NCBI RefSeq assembly: GCF_015864825.1 | Contig: NZ_JADYWL010000002.1 | Location: 278,145 to 342,144, forward strand | DNA from: Psychrobacter sp. NZS113 | GTDB lineage: Bacteria; Pseudomonadota; Gammaproteobacteria; Pseudomonadales; Moraxellaceae | Direction: 5' to 3' | Length of the DNA stretch: 64,000 bases | In this document: piece by piece, positions 1-10,248 of the stretch | How positions within the stretch are numbered: position 1 is the first letter of the stretch | How the letters are laid out: the number at the start of each line of letters is the position of its first letter | Notes under the pieces: generated by a model | Told to the model about the DNA's origin: nothing | What the model saw: only the letters and a program-made list of their open reading frames with translations | The model's database searches: none | Program-made: the position numbers and the translations under genes

Positions 1-2147
1 ACCGTTAAGTTTAATACTTCAGCGATGTTTTTGTCTCGATAAGTGATTGCCAGTGTTTCATCATCATAGCGTTGACCATGACAAACCTGACAAGGTGCAT
101 AAACGCTTGGCAAAAACAACAGCTCAACACTGACAAACCCTAAGCCTTCGCAATTTGGGCAGCGGCCTTTGGTAGTATTAAACGAAAACCTGCCAGCATC
201 ATAGCCTTTTTCTTTTGCTTGTTTGGTGGCCGCAAACAGCTTACGTACATTGTCAAACAGGCCCGTATAGGTTGCCAAATTAGATCGCGGTGTACGCCCA
301 ATCGCTTTTTGATTGATATTAATAAGGCGACGGGCGTGCTCCATGCCAGCGACAATTTCACCGCCGGTTACCGACTCAAGCTCCTGCTCAAGTAAATCCG
401 CCTCACCGACAGGCGCTTCTGTAACTGTCTTTTGACCCAATGCTTCACTGATAAGCTCTACCAACGCTTGGCTGACGAGGCTTGACTTACCTGAGCCTGA
501 TACCCCTGTGACACTGGTCATGACCCCAAGTGGAAACTCAACGTCTAATCCTGTGATATTGTTTCGCTCAACGTTGGCAAGCTTAAGCCAGGCTGCTGGC
601 TGCCTTGTACGAGATTTAGACTGAGCGTTAGACGTAGTATTGGCAAAGAGATATTGACCAGTATGCGACTGCTTAACCTCACGAAGGCCCTCTATAGGCC
701 CACTATAAACAATCTGGCCGCCATGCGTGCCTGCCTTTGGCCCGACATCGACTATCCAATCGGCATGTCTAATAACGCTAACGTCATGCTCAACGATAAA
801 CACTGAATTGCCAGCCGCGATTAGCTCATCCAACGCGCCTAGCAATGCTTGAGTATCAGCGGGATGCAGACCTGCCGATGGCTCATCAAGGACATAGACT
901 ACGCCAAACAGCTGCGAGCGAATTTGAGTGGCTAAGCGCAATCGCTGTAACTCACCAGGAGAGAGTGTCGGGGTGGTACGCTCAAGCGAGAGATAGCCTA
1001 ACCCTAACTTTGTTAGCGCTTCAACACGAGAGAGAATATCACTGGCGATACGCTGGGCGACGATGGCTTTTTCACGGTTTGGTGTCTCATCAGCTACCTT
1101 AGTACGCGCTGTTTTTTCCAGTTTTTGTGCCATTTCAGTTAGCGTTAGCTGTGATAGCTCTCCGATATCGAGTCCTGCAAACTTAACCGATAGCGATTCT
1201 TTCTTTAGTTTTTTGCCGTGACATTCTGGGCACTCAGATATCTGCATAAACTGCGAGACACGTTTTTTGGTACGTGGGCTTTGAGTGGTGGCAAAAGAGT
1301 GCAAAATGAAGTTTTTGGCACTGGTAAAAGTACCCATATAGTTTGGCTTTTCGCCGTTTTCTATCGCGTCACGCGTTTGCTCAATGTTGTATTCAGGATA
1401 GACAGGCACTGCCGGCGTATCATCCGTAAATAAAATCCAGTCGCGTGTTTTTTTCGGTAATGTACGCCATGGTTTATCAATATCGTAACCCAATGTGGTC
1501 AATATACGACTGAGGTTTTGTCCTTGCCACGCTGGTGGCCATGCTGCAATCGCACGCTCACGGATGGTCTTGGTGTTATCTGGCACCAGCAGCTCTTCAG
1601 TGACCTCAAACACGCGGCCAATACCTGAACAAGTCGGGCAAGCACCATCTGGCGTATTGGGAGAGAACGCATCGGCATATAGTATCCCTTGATCTGCAGG
1701 ATATTCTCCTGCTCGTGAGTACAGCATACGCAGACTATTGGATATCGTTGTCACGCTACCCACGGACGAGCGCACCGATGGCGTGCCTCGTTTTTGCTGT
1801 AAGGCGACGGCTGGTGGCAATCCTTCTATACTATCGACATCTGGCTCATCAACCTGATCAATGAGTCGTCTAGCATAAGGAGATACCGAATCAAGATAGC
1901 GGCGCTGTGACTCGGCAAATAACGTGCCAAATGCCAGTGACGACTTTCCTGAGCCTGATATACCGGTGAAGACTACCAGTGCATTACGCGGCAAATCAAC
2001 ATCAACGTTCTTTAGGTTGTGAACGCGTGCACCTCTTACTTGAATGTTTTCTTGTTCAGGGTTATAAAGAGTGTTTCTCACTGCGCTTGTTTTACTTGTT
2101 TTACTTGTTTTACTTGTTTTTTCTTCTAATTTTTTTGGGTTCGCCAT
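1..2147 (-). CDS. UvrA-like excinuclease ABC subunit (class II), 3' end beyond the window
   Basis: ABC-type ATPase of the UvrA family, which recognises damaged DNA or, for UvrA2-type paralogues, contributes to tolerance of DNA-binding compounds. About 715 codons are visible; the stop lies left of base 1. From the N-terminus I read a first Walker A ([12 protein letters not shown]), a zinc-type CPTC pair, an ECPEC pair, a first signature ([14 protein letters not shown]) with Walker [13 protein letters not shown], a second Walker A ([12 protein letters not shown]) and a further CPNC zinc motif. Spacing after the first Walker A is short, without room for the long UvrB-binding insertion, which points to UvrA2 rather than housekeeping UvrA. 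The ATG at 2147 is followed by four KTS repeats. The family assignment is firm; the subclass is inferred. Confidence 0.88.
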   Translation of the reverse strand, partial: MANPKKLEEKTSKTSKTSKTSAVRNTLYNPEQENIQVRGARVHNLKNVDVDLPRNALVVFTGISGSGKSSLAFGTLFAESQRRYLDSVSPYARRLIDQVDEPDVDSIEGLPPAVALQQKRGTPSVRSSVGSVTTISNSLRMLYSRAGEYPADQGILYADAFSPNTPDGACPTCSGIGRVFEVTEELLVPDNTKTIRERAIAAWPPAWQGQNLSRILTTLGYDIDKPWRTLPKKTRDWILFTDDTPAVPVYPEYNIEQTRDAIENGEKPNYMGTFTSAKNFILHSFATTQSPRTKKRVSQFMQISECPECHGKKLKKESLSVKFAGLDIGELSQLTLTEMAQKLEKTARTKVADETPNREKAIVAQRIASDILSRVEALTKLGLGYLSLERTTPTLSPGELQRLRLATQIRSQLFGVVYVLDEPSAGLHPADTQALLGALDELIAAGNSVFIVEHDVSVIRHADWIVDVGPKAGTHGGQIVYSGPIEGLREVKQSHTGQYLFANTTSNAQSKSRTRQPAAWLKLANVERNNITGLDVEFPLGVMTSVTGVSGSGKSSLVSQALVELISEALGQKTVTEAPVGEADLLEQELESVTGGEIVAGMEHARRLININQKAIGRTPRSNLATYTGLFDNVRKLFAATKQAKEKGYDAGRFSFNTTKGRCPNCEGLGFVSVELLFLPSVYAPCQVCHGQRYDDETLAITYRDKNIAEVLNLT
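2086..2121 (-). repeat. Four 9-bp tandem repeats coding for KTS in the UvrA-like N-terminus
   Basis: Four consecutive 9-bp units (CTTGTTTTA on the plus strand, the last ending in T) start at 2086, 2095, 2104 and 2113. They encode Lys-Thr-Ser four times at about residues 10-21, ahead of the conserved domain. Copy-number change would stay in frame. Confidence 0.9.
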
Positions 2148-2333
2148 AACGTTATTGTTCCTATAAAATCGTTGTTTATTCTTAATGTGTTTAGTTCTCT
2201 TTATTTAATTAGTTGTATTTATTCAATTAACAGAAAGGTTAACATGTACTTATACATGCCTATGGTGAGGCTTACGTATCAATAGCATAGATAGACAAAA
2301 CGATAACTCAAGTCACCCAATCATTAATAATAA

Positions 2334-2357
2334 AAAACCCGCATTAATGCGGGTTTT
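2334..2357. terminator. Bidirectional terminator, perfect 12-bp stem
   Basis: A 24-bp perfect palindrome (AAAACCCGCATT and its complement, no unpaired loop) ends in T runs on both strands. It lies about 50 bp past the DUF819 stop and ends minus-strand transcription before the UvrA-like gene. Confidence 0.8.
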
Positions 2358-2409
2358 GTTTAGCAAAAAATGCTATTAAGGTGCTATTAAGATAATGACA
2401 ACTTGTACA

Positions 2410-3654
2410 TTAAGACACGACTAATCGCATCAACTGAGTGCTGATATAACCGCCAAACGTCCCTACTGCATAACCTAAAATACCCAAAAATACCCCGACA
2501 GGAGCCAGTGACGGATGAAAAGCCGTTGCTACAATTGGTGCAGAGGATGCACCGCCAGTATTTGCATTGGAACCGACTGCTAAAAAGAAGAATGGTGCTC
2601 GAATGAGTCGAGCGACAGCAAAGATAATCACGACGTGAATACTCATCCATAACAGACCGATTAGTAACAGTCGCCACTGTGAGACGATACCAGCCAGATT
2701 AATTTGCATACCAATAGCAGCAATCAATATAAAGATAAATACGGTGCCGATTTTTGATGCACCCACATGATCAAGCCGACGAATTTTAGTAAAAGAAAAG
2801 ATGACACCTATTAAGGTGATAATCACCACCATCCAAAAGAACGAGCTGGCAAAGCTATACTGGACTGCCCATCGGTATGGTGCGAAAAACCCTGCAATTT
2901 GACCACCGATAAAGTGCGCTACTCCTACCATAGCAAAGCATAAACCAAACATCACCATCAAATCATTTAAGGTTGCTGGTCGTTCATTATCACGCTCATA
3001 ATTTTCAACAGCTTTAACCACTTTATCAATACTGCTGGTATCCGCCCGCAAAAATCGATCTATTTTCTCGCTGTGTTTAGCCATGACTAAGATAGCCAAT
3101 AACCATAATGAAGCATTGGTGGTATCGACCAAAATCATCATGCCAAACAAATCATCACTAACCCCAAACAGCTCTTTCATCGCGGCTTGATTGGCCGCCC
3201 CGCCTATCCAACTACCCGCCACCGCTGAAAATCCGCGCCATAGCGTGTCATCTGTGAACATGCCAGGCGATATCCATTTAGCAATTCCTAAACTGATCGG
3301 ACCACTAATGATAATAGCGATACTAGCCGCGAAAAACATCGCAATCGCTTTCCAACCCAGGCCCAATATTTTGGGCACATCCATCGATAGGGTCATCAGC
3401 AGCAAACTTGCTGGCAGCAGATAAGTAGCAGTAAATCCGTAAATCTGTGAGCCAATACCATCAGCGAAGACGCCTAAGCTATTCAGCGTCGCAGGTATAA
3501 AGCAGCACAGTACAATACCTGGCAATACAGCATAAAACCGTCGCCAAAACCTACCGGGTAAACTTTGTGTATAAAACACTAAGCCGATAATGGCCATAAT
3601 GATGCCAAAGGCCAATGGCAGACTATCAATGGTTAAATGAGAAGTGTCGGGCAT
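2410..3654 (-). CDS. DUF819 family integral membrane protein
   Basis: About 414 residues, very hydrophobic, with roughly ten predicted membrane segments and Gly/Ala-rich stretches such as GSWIGGAANQAAMKELFG and GSNANTGGASSAP. These are typical of the DUF819 (YjcL-like) family of unknown transport function. I place the start at the ATG at 3654 because GGAG sits 7 nt upstream. The same frame is open to a TTG at 3717 but without a ribosome site. The gene stands alone, flanked by hairpin terminators on both sides. Substrate unknown. Confidence 0.82.
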   Translation of the reverse strand: MPDTSHLTIDSLPLAFGIIMAIIGLVFYTQSLPGRFWRRFYAVLPGIVLCCFIPATLNSLGVFADGIGSQIYGFTATYLLPASLLLMTLSMDVPKILGLGWKAIAMFFAASIAIIISGPISLGIAKWISPGMFTDDTLWRGFSAVAGSWIGGAANQAAMKELFGVSDDLFGMMILVDTTNASLWLLAILVMAKHSEKIDRFLRADTSSIDKVVKAVENYERDNERPATLNDLMVMFGLCFAMVGVAHFIGGQIAGFFAPYRWAVQYSFASSFFWMVVIITLIGVIFSFTKIRRLDHVGASKIGTVFIFILIAAIGMQINLAGIVSQWRLLLIGLLWMSIHVVIIFAVARLIRAPFFFLAVGSNANTGGASSAPIVATAFHPSLAPVGVFLGILGYAVGTFGGYISTQLMRLVVS

Positions 3655-3823
3655 CCAATGGCTCCATTGCGCACGATAAAAACTTGTCAGTATAGAGAAG
3701 GCAAAAAAAACGTGCAAGCCACTATCGAATACAAAGCTAACTTTTACTCTGTTAGCTAAGTTAATCCTATTAATTATGCTCGAAGAGTATTAAGGCGGAC
3801 AAAAACAAAGTTAGCAGACACAA

Positions 3824-3852
3824 AAAAGCCAGATAACAAGTATCTGGCTTTT
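3824..3852. terminator. Bidirectional terminator between DUF819 and the DEAD-box gene
   Basis: AAAAGCCAGATA (3824-3835) pairs perfectly with 3841-3852 around a 5-nt loop, with T/A runs on both sides. It ends the helicase transcript 70 bp after its stop. Confidence 0.85.
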
Positions 3853-3922
3853 CAATGCTGGGTTATACGATTAAATTAAGTGATTTTATTAAAATCATTA
3901 TTAACCGTTAACGATAGCGTTA

Positions 3923-5581
3923 TTACGAGTTATTACCACGGTTGCCGCCGTTTGGACGACCTTGGCCACGGCTGTCAGAACGACCAGCTGGACGACCTTG
4001 GCTGCCGCTTGGACGACCGCGACCCGTTGCAGCACGCTCACCACGTGGAACGCCAGTGCTATCACCGCGGCTAGGGCCACCAGTGCGCTTGCCTTGATAA
4101 GGCTTGCCACCTGAACGCTCATTTGGTTTGCCTGACGTGTCACGTGGCTTACCTTGATAACCGCTGTCATTGCTAGCGCGTTGACCAGTTGATGAGCTGT
4201 CGCTTGAACGACCACGAGCATTAGCAGGATTACCTTGATAGCCACCGCTTGAACGACCACGGCCTTGACCATTACCACCGCCGTTAGAGCGACCACGACC
4301 ACGGCCACGACCATTACCTTTGTTTTCGCTAGGTACGTATGTTTTCTTAGGTTCCATACCTTCGATGATGCATACTTCCATTTTGCGATCTAAATAACGG
4401 TTGATAGCGTTTAGCTGTGGACGGTCATCCATGCTACATAAGCTGATAGCAATACCAGTACGACCAGCACGACCACAACGACCGATACGATGGACGTAAT
4501 CTTCAGTTTGGCGTGGAAGATCATAGTTGATAACGTGCGAGATTGCTGGGATGTCTAGACCACGAGCAGCAACGTCAGTCGCTACTAGGATTTTAACTTT
4601 ACCATTACGCAAATCTTGAACGATACGGTTACGCTTGCTTTGTGGCAAGTCACCATGTAGGAAGCTTGCTTTATGACCAGCTTCTTGTAACTGTTTTGCT
4701 AGTTTTTCAGTACTACGTTTGGTAGCAGCAAAGATAATGATCTGTTCCATATCTTGCTGGCAAACGATTTTGTCAAGTAAACGGTTTTTGTGATCGAAAT
4801 CATCACAGTAGTACACTTTTTCTTCGATGTGTGCAGATTCTACTTTGATTGATACACGCTCAGGGTTCTTAGTGAAGCTGGCAGCGATTTTACCTACTGG
4901 GCCATCCCAAGTTGCAGAACACATGATGGTTTGACGATCAGTAGGAGCAGCGCGCAAGATGTCACTGATGTCATCAGCAAAACCCATGTCTAGCATGCGG
5001 TCAGCTTCATCAAGTACCAATACCTCTAGGCTTGATAGATCAACACGACCAGCATTGATATGGTCAAGTAAACGACCAGGAGTTGCAACGATAACTTGAA
5101 CGCCTTTTTTCAAAGCAGTGATCTGACCATTGTACGGTGCGCCGCCAACTAGTGGTACACAGAACAGACCGCGCATATCTTTAGAATATGTACGAACGCT
5201 GTCATGTACTTGCTGAGCAAGTTCACGCGTTGGGGTTAGGATAAGTGCTTTAGTTAGTTTGTCAAAGCTAGTCGCACGGCTCAAACGATCAAGTACTGGG
5301 ATAACGAAAGCGGCAGTTTTACCACTACCTGTTTGCGCTGACAATAACAAGTCACGACCCGCTAGAGCAAAAGGAATAGCTTGTGCTTGGATAGGCGTTG
5401 GGTTGGTGTAGCCACTGCGATCAAGTGCCGTTAGAATAGGCTTAGCGATGCCAAGATCCGTAAAAGTAACTTGGTTTTCGTCAACAGCGTCATTAGTAGC
5501 CGCTTGAGTGTCAGTGTTTGGGGTGTCAGTGCTTTCGATGATACCGTTTTCAGCGGCGATTGCAGATAAGATGTCAGTCAT
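3923..5581 (-). CDS. DEAD-box ATP-dependent RNA helicase, RhlE-type, with RG-rich tail
   Basis: 552 residues. Helicase core with an N-terminal Q-motif region (PTPIQAQAIP), Walker A AQTGSGKT (82-89), PTRELA (117-122), DEADRMLDMGF (191-201), SAT (222-224), ATDVAARGLD and HRIGRCGRAGRTG (from 364). The DEAD-R-MLDMGF form and the end of the core resemble RhlE. From about residue 421 to the end there is a low-complexity tail rich in Gly, Arg, Ser and Gln (RGRGR, YQGN and GRSSG repeats), probably a disordered RNA-binding region. The start has AAGGA 5 nt upstream. Such helicases unwind RNA in ribosome assembly and mRNA decay and are often cold-induced; a long leader upstream fits that, but regulation here is inferred. 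Confidence 0.93.
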   Translation of the reverse strand: MTDILSAIAAENGIIESTDTPNTDTQAATNDAVDENQVTFTDLGIAKPILTALDRSGYTNPTPIQAQAIPFALAGRDLLLSAQTGSGKTAAFVIPVLDRLSRATSFDKLTKALILTPTRELAQQVHDSVRTYSKDMRGLFCVPLVGGAPYNGQITALKKGVQVIVATPGRLLDHINAGRVDLSSLEVLVLDEADRMLDMGFADDISDILRAAPTDRQTIMCSATWDGPVGKIAASFTKNPERVSIKVESAHIEEKVYYCDDFDHKNRLLDKIVCQQDMEQIIIFAATKRSTEKLAKQLQEAGHKASFLHGDLPQSKRNRIVQDLRNGKVKILVATDVAARGLDIPAISHVINYDLPRQTEDYVHRIGRCGRAGRTGIAISLCSMDDRPQLNAINRYLDRKMEVCIIEGMEPKKTYVPSENKGNGRGRGRGRSNGGGNGQGRGRSSGGYQGNPANARGRSSDSSSTGQRASNDSGYQGKPRDTSGKPNERSGGKPYQGKRTGGPSRGDSTGVPRGERAATGRGRPSGSQGRPAGRSDSRGQGRPNGGNRGNNS

Positions 5582-6164
5582 AGTAATCCTTGGTAAGTAT
5601 AAGCTGCTGTAAATTCAGCAAACTTGATGCATACCACTGATAACCGTTCACCACGCTGCCTTTATTAAAGAATTACCGGACCACTGTAGGAGTGTCGATA
5701 ATCAGAAACCCAGCCAATAGAGCTGACGTTTCTACAATAAATGCGTTCGTGCTGTCTGACGTATTTTGGTGGTAGTGCCGAGTGTCTTATCCTTGCTTGA
5801 TATACGCGCATTATCGATGCTTTGTCTAAAGCAGATAAAGGCAAACAGCAACCAATCTAATCCATACTCATGGAACAGTAGATAAGATATGAGTCAAAAA
5901 TAACTGATATTTTAAAAGGTTATTTAAGTACACAAAATCATCGGCAACAATTACTTATGGTCATCCTAGACCCAAAATCGCAGGCGATGTTATCAATCTC
6001 ATAATTCACGCAAGCTATAAGCTAACGTGGCGACGTAGTATATCATAATAAAAGTACAGTTGTACCTTTTATTTGATAATGATAGAAATAATCTTGGCTT
6101 AGCCTGCAAGGTTAACTTTTAACCACGTATGTTAGCCATGTTTAATATATGCTAAATGTATGAC
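5582..6164. other. 583-bp non-coding stretch: probable long helicase leader and upstream terminator
   Basis: No convincing gene. The minus-strand half next to the helicase can form hairpins: AGAAAC/GTTTCT at 5704-5733 with an inner CAGC/GCTG, and TGCTTT/AAAGCA at 5818-5833. These fit a structured 5' leader as seen before cold-regulated helicase genes. At about 6050-6078 AAAGGTAC/GTACTTTT with one bulge followed by T-rich sequence may end the DUF1176 transcript. GATAATGATAGAAATAATC (6075-6093) resembles a Fur box at 15 of 19 bases but is badly placed for regulating either gene. No clear -10/-35 pair was found. Confidence 0.45.
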
Positions 6165-7247
6165 TTATTGTGCTGTTTTAACGTCAGTGACATAGGTCGG
6201 TAGTTGCCATGCCCCACCAACTTCAATCATGCGGCACAGCCCAGTACTGCTCTGATTGCTTTTTTCAAACGATTTTCCTGTCCATATCCAATCAGTCTTA
6301 GTTAAGCAGTCACCAATACCACGACCTTTTTGTACTGAGGTGACTATACCTTTATCGTAGTCAGTAGCGTTGGTTGTTACCAGTGTGGGATTGTAAGGTT
6401 TGGTGTCATTGATGACCCAGGCACCCGCCCCTGTATTATAAGCACTCGTCCAGCAGTCATGCTGTGCTATCAATTTCGAGCTGTTCAGGCGACTAACTCG
6501 CCATGGTGATTTATCTGACAAATTTGGGCAGTCACCATCGACATCTTTGATAGTGCCTTTCATGAGTGCAGCCAATTGCGACGATTTCATGATAAACTTT
6601 TTCTTATCATTCACGGCGGCATTTGGTTTAGGCGCGACAAAACGTAGGATAGGTGCCGCTTTAGGTGCTAATACTCCGCTATTAGGTTTAACTGCACTGG
6701 CATGATCAATAAAAGCGCTCGATGTCCCTACTCGCCCCTGTGCTTCGTCCGCTTTGAGCATAACGGCACTAGCGCCTTTATCAGATAGCTGCCAACGTGA
6801 ATTGCGCAGTACCAGTTCGATATTGCTTGATTTGGGCAGCGCCTCTAACAGTGCGGTCACTTGCGCTTTCGTCAATTCGGCACTACCGGCTGTGGCCGAA
6901 AACGGCTGAGTTTCACCATAGTCTTTATCATTAATAAACAATGATATACGGTGACGGTTACCCAATTTCATCAAGGCTTTAGAAGAGCTTTCTTTGGCCC
7001 CGCCAATTTTTACTTTGCCATCTACACTCGCATTCGCACCTGCACGGCGTGTGAGTAATACAGATATAGGGAATTCGCTATTGTTTTCTGCTTGATAGCC
7101 TGCCAGCCGGCACGTACGAGTATTGTCACAAGCAACCTGCCAATCTTGGCTGGTTAACTCAACGCCTGAATGCGCCATACTTGCCGTACTGAATAAAGTA
7201 GTGCTGATAGCAGCAAATACAGATAATCGTATTTTGTTTTTTATCAT
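6165..7247 (-). CDS. DUF1176 domain secreted protein
   Basis: 360 residues from the ATG at 7247, beginning with a typical signal peptide (basic MIKNKIR, hydrophobic core, cleavage near STASMA). The body carries VACDNTRTCRLAGYQ and later DCWTSAYNTGAGAWVIN, the Cys-containing patterns of DUF1176 (COG5342), a periplasmic family of unknown function found in gammaproteobacteria. The frame continues upstream to 7442 but those residues are not protein-like for the family and precede the signal peptide. No clear Shine-Dalgarno sequence is seen before 7247. Monocistronic. Confidence 0.8.
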   Translation of the reverse strand: MIKNKIRLSVFAAISTTLFSTASMAHSGVELTSQDWQVACDNTRTCRLAGYQAENNSEFPISVLLTRRAGANASVDGKVKIGGAKESSSKALMKLGNRHRISLFINDKDYGETQPFSATAGSAELTKAQVTALLEALPKSSNIELVLRNSRWQLSDKGASAVMLKADEAQGRVGTSSAFIDHASAVKPNSGVLAPKAAPILRFVAPKPNAAVNDKKKFIMKSSQLAALMKGTIKDVDGDCPNLSDKSPWRVSRLNSSKLIAQHDCWTSAYNTGAGAWVINDTKPYNPTLVTTNATDYDKGIVTSVQKGRGIGDCLTKTDWIWTGKSFEKSNQSSTGLCRMIEVGGAWQLPTYVTDVKTAQ

Positions 7248-7787
7248 TAATAAGGATGTCTTTTTTGTTTTTTTAGAATGAAGTCTTAGACGAGTGGTAT
7301 CGTTCGGGCGTGAGTATGGAGAGACATCTATATGTCGATAGTTCTGAGCAGCCTTGATCTGAGAATAGCAAACAGCAAAATGATTATTGCTTGTCTGTAG
7401 TGATATATCCATCAGCTTACGGTTGTCGTCATTCATAGTCATTACTCATCAATAGAAGCAGTACAAGTACCTACCCATCAAGGCAGTGTCTGCTATCTTA
7501 ACGTATCAATGTTTCTATCTGTTATACTAATGTACTATTATGTAAACGGGCAAGTATATGATTATTTTAATATAACTATATATAAATACAGAATAACTGC
7601 GAGTTGGATGGTTATAAATGTCTATAAAATAAGGCTGATAAGCAATCCGCTTATCAGCCTTTTGGTTATTAATATCTGTATTGCTCAGCTGTAGTCAAAC
7701 TCTAAAAAAAGGTACAAGGCAGCCGACTTTAGATTGTACATATAGGAAGGCTAACGCCGTAGCAGTTTAGTCGTTCTCTAATTATAG
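7248..7787. other. Intergenic stretch between DUF1176 and yghU
   Basis: AT-rich, no convincing gene. A 61-codon plus-strand frame at 7509-7694 has no ribosome site, odd composition (Tyr/Ile-rich) and runs through the terminator hairpin at 7631-7661, so it is not called. The left part should hold the DUF1176 promoter. Confidence 0.5.
7631..7661. terminator. Terminator hairpin downstream of yghU
   Basis: AAGGCTGATAAG (7631-7642) pairs perfectly with 7650-7661 around a 7-nt loop; T-rich on both exits. It lies about 125 bp beyond the yghU stop. Confidence 0.75.
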
Positions 7788-8609
7788 CTAACCCATTGAT
7801 TGCAGAGGCAACTCTACAGCACGCTTAATCGCTGGTCGCTCAGCAATAGCCTTTGCCCAACGTTTTACGTGAGTATAATCATCTACTTGTAAAAACTCTG
7901 CTGCATCATAAAGCTTACCAAGCACCAGCTGACCATACCATGACCAAATGAGCATATCTGCGATATTGTAATCCGCCTCATCGTTACCACACATATACTT
8001 GTTGTCTTTTAGATGAATATTAAGTACATCAAGCTGACGTTTGGCTTCCATCGTATAGCGGTTGATTGGGTACTCTAATGGTTCGGGCGCATAAGCATAG
8101 AAATGTCCAAAGCCGCCGCCGAGAAACGGTGCACTACCCATCTGCCACATCACCCAAGACAGACAGTCTGCCCGCGCTTTGCCAGCTGACAAAGGGATAA
8201 ATTTACCAAACTTTTCTGCTAAGTACATCAAAATGGCACCAGACTCAAAGATAGCAATAGGCTCACCGTCGTTTCTGTTAGAATGATCGACCAAAGCTGG
8301 GATTTTTGAGTTGGGGTTTATGGTCACAAAGCCAGAGCCAAATTGCTCACCCTTAGAGATATCGACTTTATACGCATCGTACTCAGCGCCTTTGACACCA
8401 ATTTCAGCCAGCTCTTCTAATAGCATGTTTACCTTGACACCATTCGGTGTATTCAGCGAATACAACTGTAGTGGTGCATTACCTACTGGTAGCTCTTTAT
8501 TAAAACGTGCGCCGGCTGTCGGGCTATTGATATTAGCGAACTTACCACCGCTTTCTTTATCTTGTGTCCAAATTTTTGGTGGGACATATTTATTGTTATC
8601 CTGACTCAT
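7788..8609 (-). CDS. yghU: YghU-type glutathione S-transferase / disulfide-bond oxidoreductase
   Basis: 273 residues. It follows E. coli YghU closely along its length: an N-terminal extension (KIWTQDKESGGKFANIN), then the thioredoxin fold (LQLYSLNTPNGVKVNMLLEEL, VTINPNSKIPALVDH, ESGAILMYLAEKFG) and the helical GST C-domain (APFLGGGFGHFY, INRYTMEAKRQLDVL, YNIADMLIWSWYG). Family members bind two glutathiones and reduce disulfides in the cytoplasm. Two adjacent ATGs (8612, 8609); GAGG lies 7 nt before the second, which I choose. E. coli YghU has a longer C-terminus that is missing here. Divergent from the MFS gene. Confidence 0.92.
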   Translation of the reverse strand: MSQDNNKYVPPKIWTQDKESGGKFANINSPTAGARFNKELPVGNAPLQLYSLNTPNGVKVNMLLEELAEIGVKGAEYDAYKVDISKGEQFGSGFVTINPNSKIPALVDHSNRNDGEPIAIFESGAILMYLAEKFGKFIPLSAGKARADCLSWVMWQMGSAPFLGGGFGHFYAYAPEPLEYPINRYTMEAKRQLDVLNIHLKDNKYMCGNDEADYNIADMLIWSWYGQLVLGKLYDAAEFLQVDDYTHVKRWAKAIAERPAIKRAVELPLQSMG

Positions 8610-8831
8610 CATTTATCCTCAGTTTATTTTTATGGATATAGCGAGTGTTTACTATAACGAGAACCACTCCCTACATTAAAGTCCTCTCTTGTAATCAATG
8701 TAAGTGCAGTTAGGTTTTTTATTTTGCCGCTTTGACAGCGCACCGTTACCTTGAGTCACTTTTATTATAACGCTCTAGTCGTTAATATACTTTTTTGCTT
8801 GTTTTATAATCAGATATCCAATGAGATTTAC

Positions 8832-10208
8832 ATGGTAACGCTAACCCCAACGCAAGATAAATACTTACCCTATGTGCTAGCGGTCGCACTGTTCATGCAG
8901 ATTTTGGACGCCACTATTTTAAACACCTCCTTACCGCAAATGGCACAGGCGTTGGGTGAGTCACCACTGAAGATGCAATGGGCAGTGATCAGTTATGCCT
9001 TAACCTTGGCTATATTCATTCCTATCAGTGGGTTTCTGGCGGATAAATATGGCACACGTCGGGTATTTCTATCGGCCATCGTCATTTTTTGTATTGGCTC
9101 GTTGCTGTGTGCTGCCTCACCTACGCTAGATTTTTTGATTGGCTCACGCATCGTGCAGGGTATTGGCGGTGCGATGATGACGCCTGTGGCTCGTTTGATA
9201 CTGGTTAAGTCTTATCCTCGCAACAAGCTCCTCACTGTGATGAACTTTGCGGTGATACCGGCATTAGTTGCACCTCTAGTCGGCCCAGTATTGGGTGGTT
9301 ATATCGTACAATATGCCAGCTGGCATTGGATATTTTTGATTAATATTCCGATGGGCATCGTCGGTTTTATCATGGGCAAAAAACTGGTTCCTGCATTATT
9401 TGAGGATACCAAGCGTCTAGATTGGACTGGGTTTTTATTATTTGCAGCAGCGGCTTGTGGGTTTACGCTGGCGGTAGAGTTTGGCTCACAGGCAGGACGA
9501 GAGCTTTATGGATTATTCTGTGGTCTGGGTGCGGGCCTGCTGATAGGCGCTTATATCTGGCATGCCAAAAAGCGTGATTCGCCACTATTTCCTTTGAGCC
9601 TATTTGACATTCGCACATTCCGTATCGGTATTACGGGTAACTTGTTTACGCGACTCGGCATCAGTGCGGTTCCGTTCTTACTACCGCTACTATTACAGGT
9701 GGTGTTTGAGTACTCACCTTCACAGGCAGGCTGGTTACTGGCCCCTATTGCTGTAGGTGCTATCGGTATCAAGCCATGGGTGAGCAAAATTATTCAGCGT
9801 TACAGCTATCGCACCGTATTGGTTTATAACACCTTTTTTATGGGTTCTCTTATCATTGTGTTGGCACAGTTCAATGACGCATCACAATGGCTGTGGTTCA
9901 TACCCATCTTGACTGTCATGGGTGCTTGTAATTCTATGCAGTTCAGCGCGATGAATACCATTACCATTGGTGACCTTCATGGTACACAGACCAGTAGTGG
10001 CAACAGCTTAATGGCAGTCAATCAGCAATTGGCAATTAGCTTCGGTATTGCCTTTGGTGCAGCAGTACTTAACTTGCTGCGTGAGAGGTTTGAGCTAGAT
10101 ACCTTGGCCGCATTCCAAACCACCTATTGGATACTTGGTATTCTAACCATACTCTCAGGATTGTACTTTTTACGTCTAAAGCCTGAAGATGGTCGTGGTC
10201 TATACTAG
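8832..10208 (+). CDS. MFS drug:H+ antiporter, DHA2 family (MdtD/HsrA-like)
   Basis: 458 residues with about 14 membrane segments. Motifs typical of the DHA2 group: FMQILDATILNTSLPQMAQ in helix 1, GFLADKYGTRRVF (motif A), RIVQGIGGAMMTPV and GPVLGGYI (motif C) and WHWIFLINIPMG. The overall pattern, including FSAMNTITIGDL and SSGNSLMAVNQQL, resembles E. coli MdtD and HsrA. It is probably an inner-membrane efflux pump; the substrate is unknown. The start at 8832 is preferred over a longer frame from 8751 because the protein then begins as its relatives do and GAG lies 8 nt upstream. No membrane-fusion partner gene is adjacent. Confidence 0.88.
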   Translation: MVTLTPTQDKYLPYVLAVALFMQILDATILNTSLPQMAQALGESPLKMQWAVISYALTLAIFIPISGFLADKYGTRRVFLSAIVIFCIGSLLCAASPTLDFLIGSRIVQGIGGAMMTPVARLILVKSYPRNKLLTVMNFAVIPALVAPLVGPVLGGYIVQYASWHWIFLINIPMGIVGFIMGKKLVPALFEDTKRLDWTGFLLFAAAACGFTLAVEFGSQAGRELYGLFCGLGAGLLIGAYIWHAKKRDSPLFPLSLFDIRTFRIGITGNLFTRLGISAVPFLLPLLLQVVFEYSPSQAGWLLAPIAVGAIGIKPWVSKIIQRYSYRTVLVYNTFFMGSLIIVLAQFNDASQWLWFIPILTVMGACNSMQFSAMNTITIGDLHGTQTSSGNSLMAVNQQLAISFGIAFGAAVLNLLRERFELDTLAAFQTTYWILGILTILSGLYFLRLKPEDGRGLY

Positions 10209-10248
10209 AGTGTGCCGAATAGAGTCTGTCGAATTTCAGACATAAAAA

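Noticed and set aside
3901..4314. Plus/minus alternate frames in the helicase tail, including a Val/Ala-rich 137-codon frame
   Set aside because: Produced by the low-complexity Gly/Arg-coding repeats of the helicase in another frame; unnatural composition.
6075..6093. Fur-box-like GATAATGATAGAAATAATC
   Set aside because: 15/19 match but lies about 490 bp before the helicase start and downstream of DUF1176, with no iron-related gene nearby.
7509..7694. 61-codon plus-strand frame
   Set aside because: No ribosome site, strongly Tyr/Ile-biased, and it overlaps a terminator hairpin.
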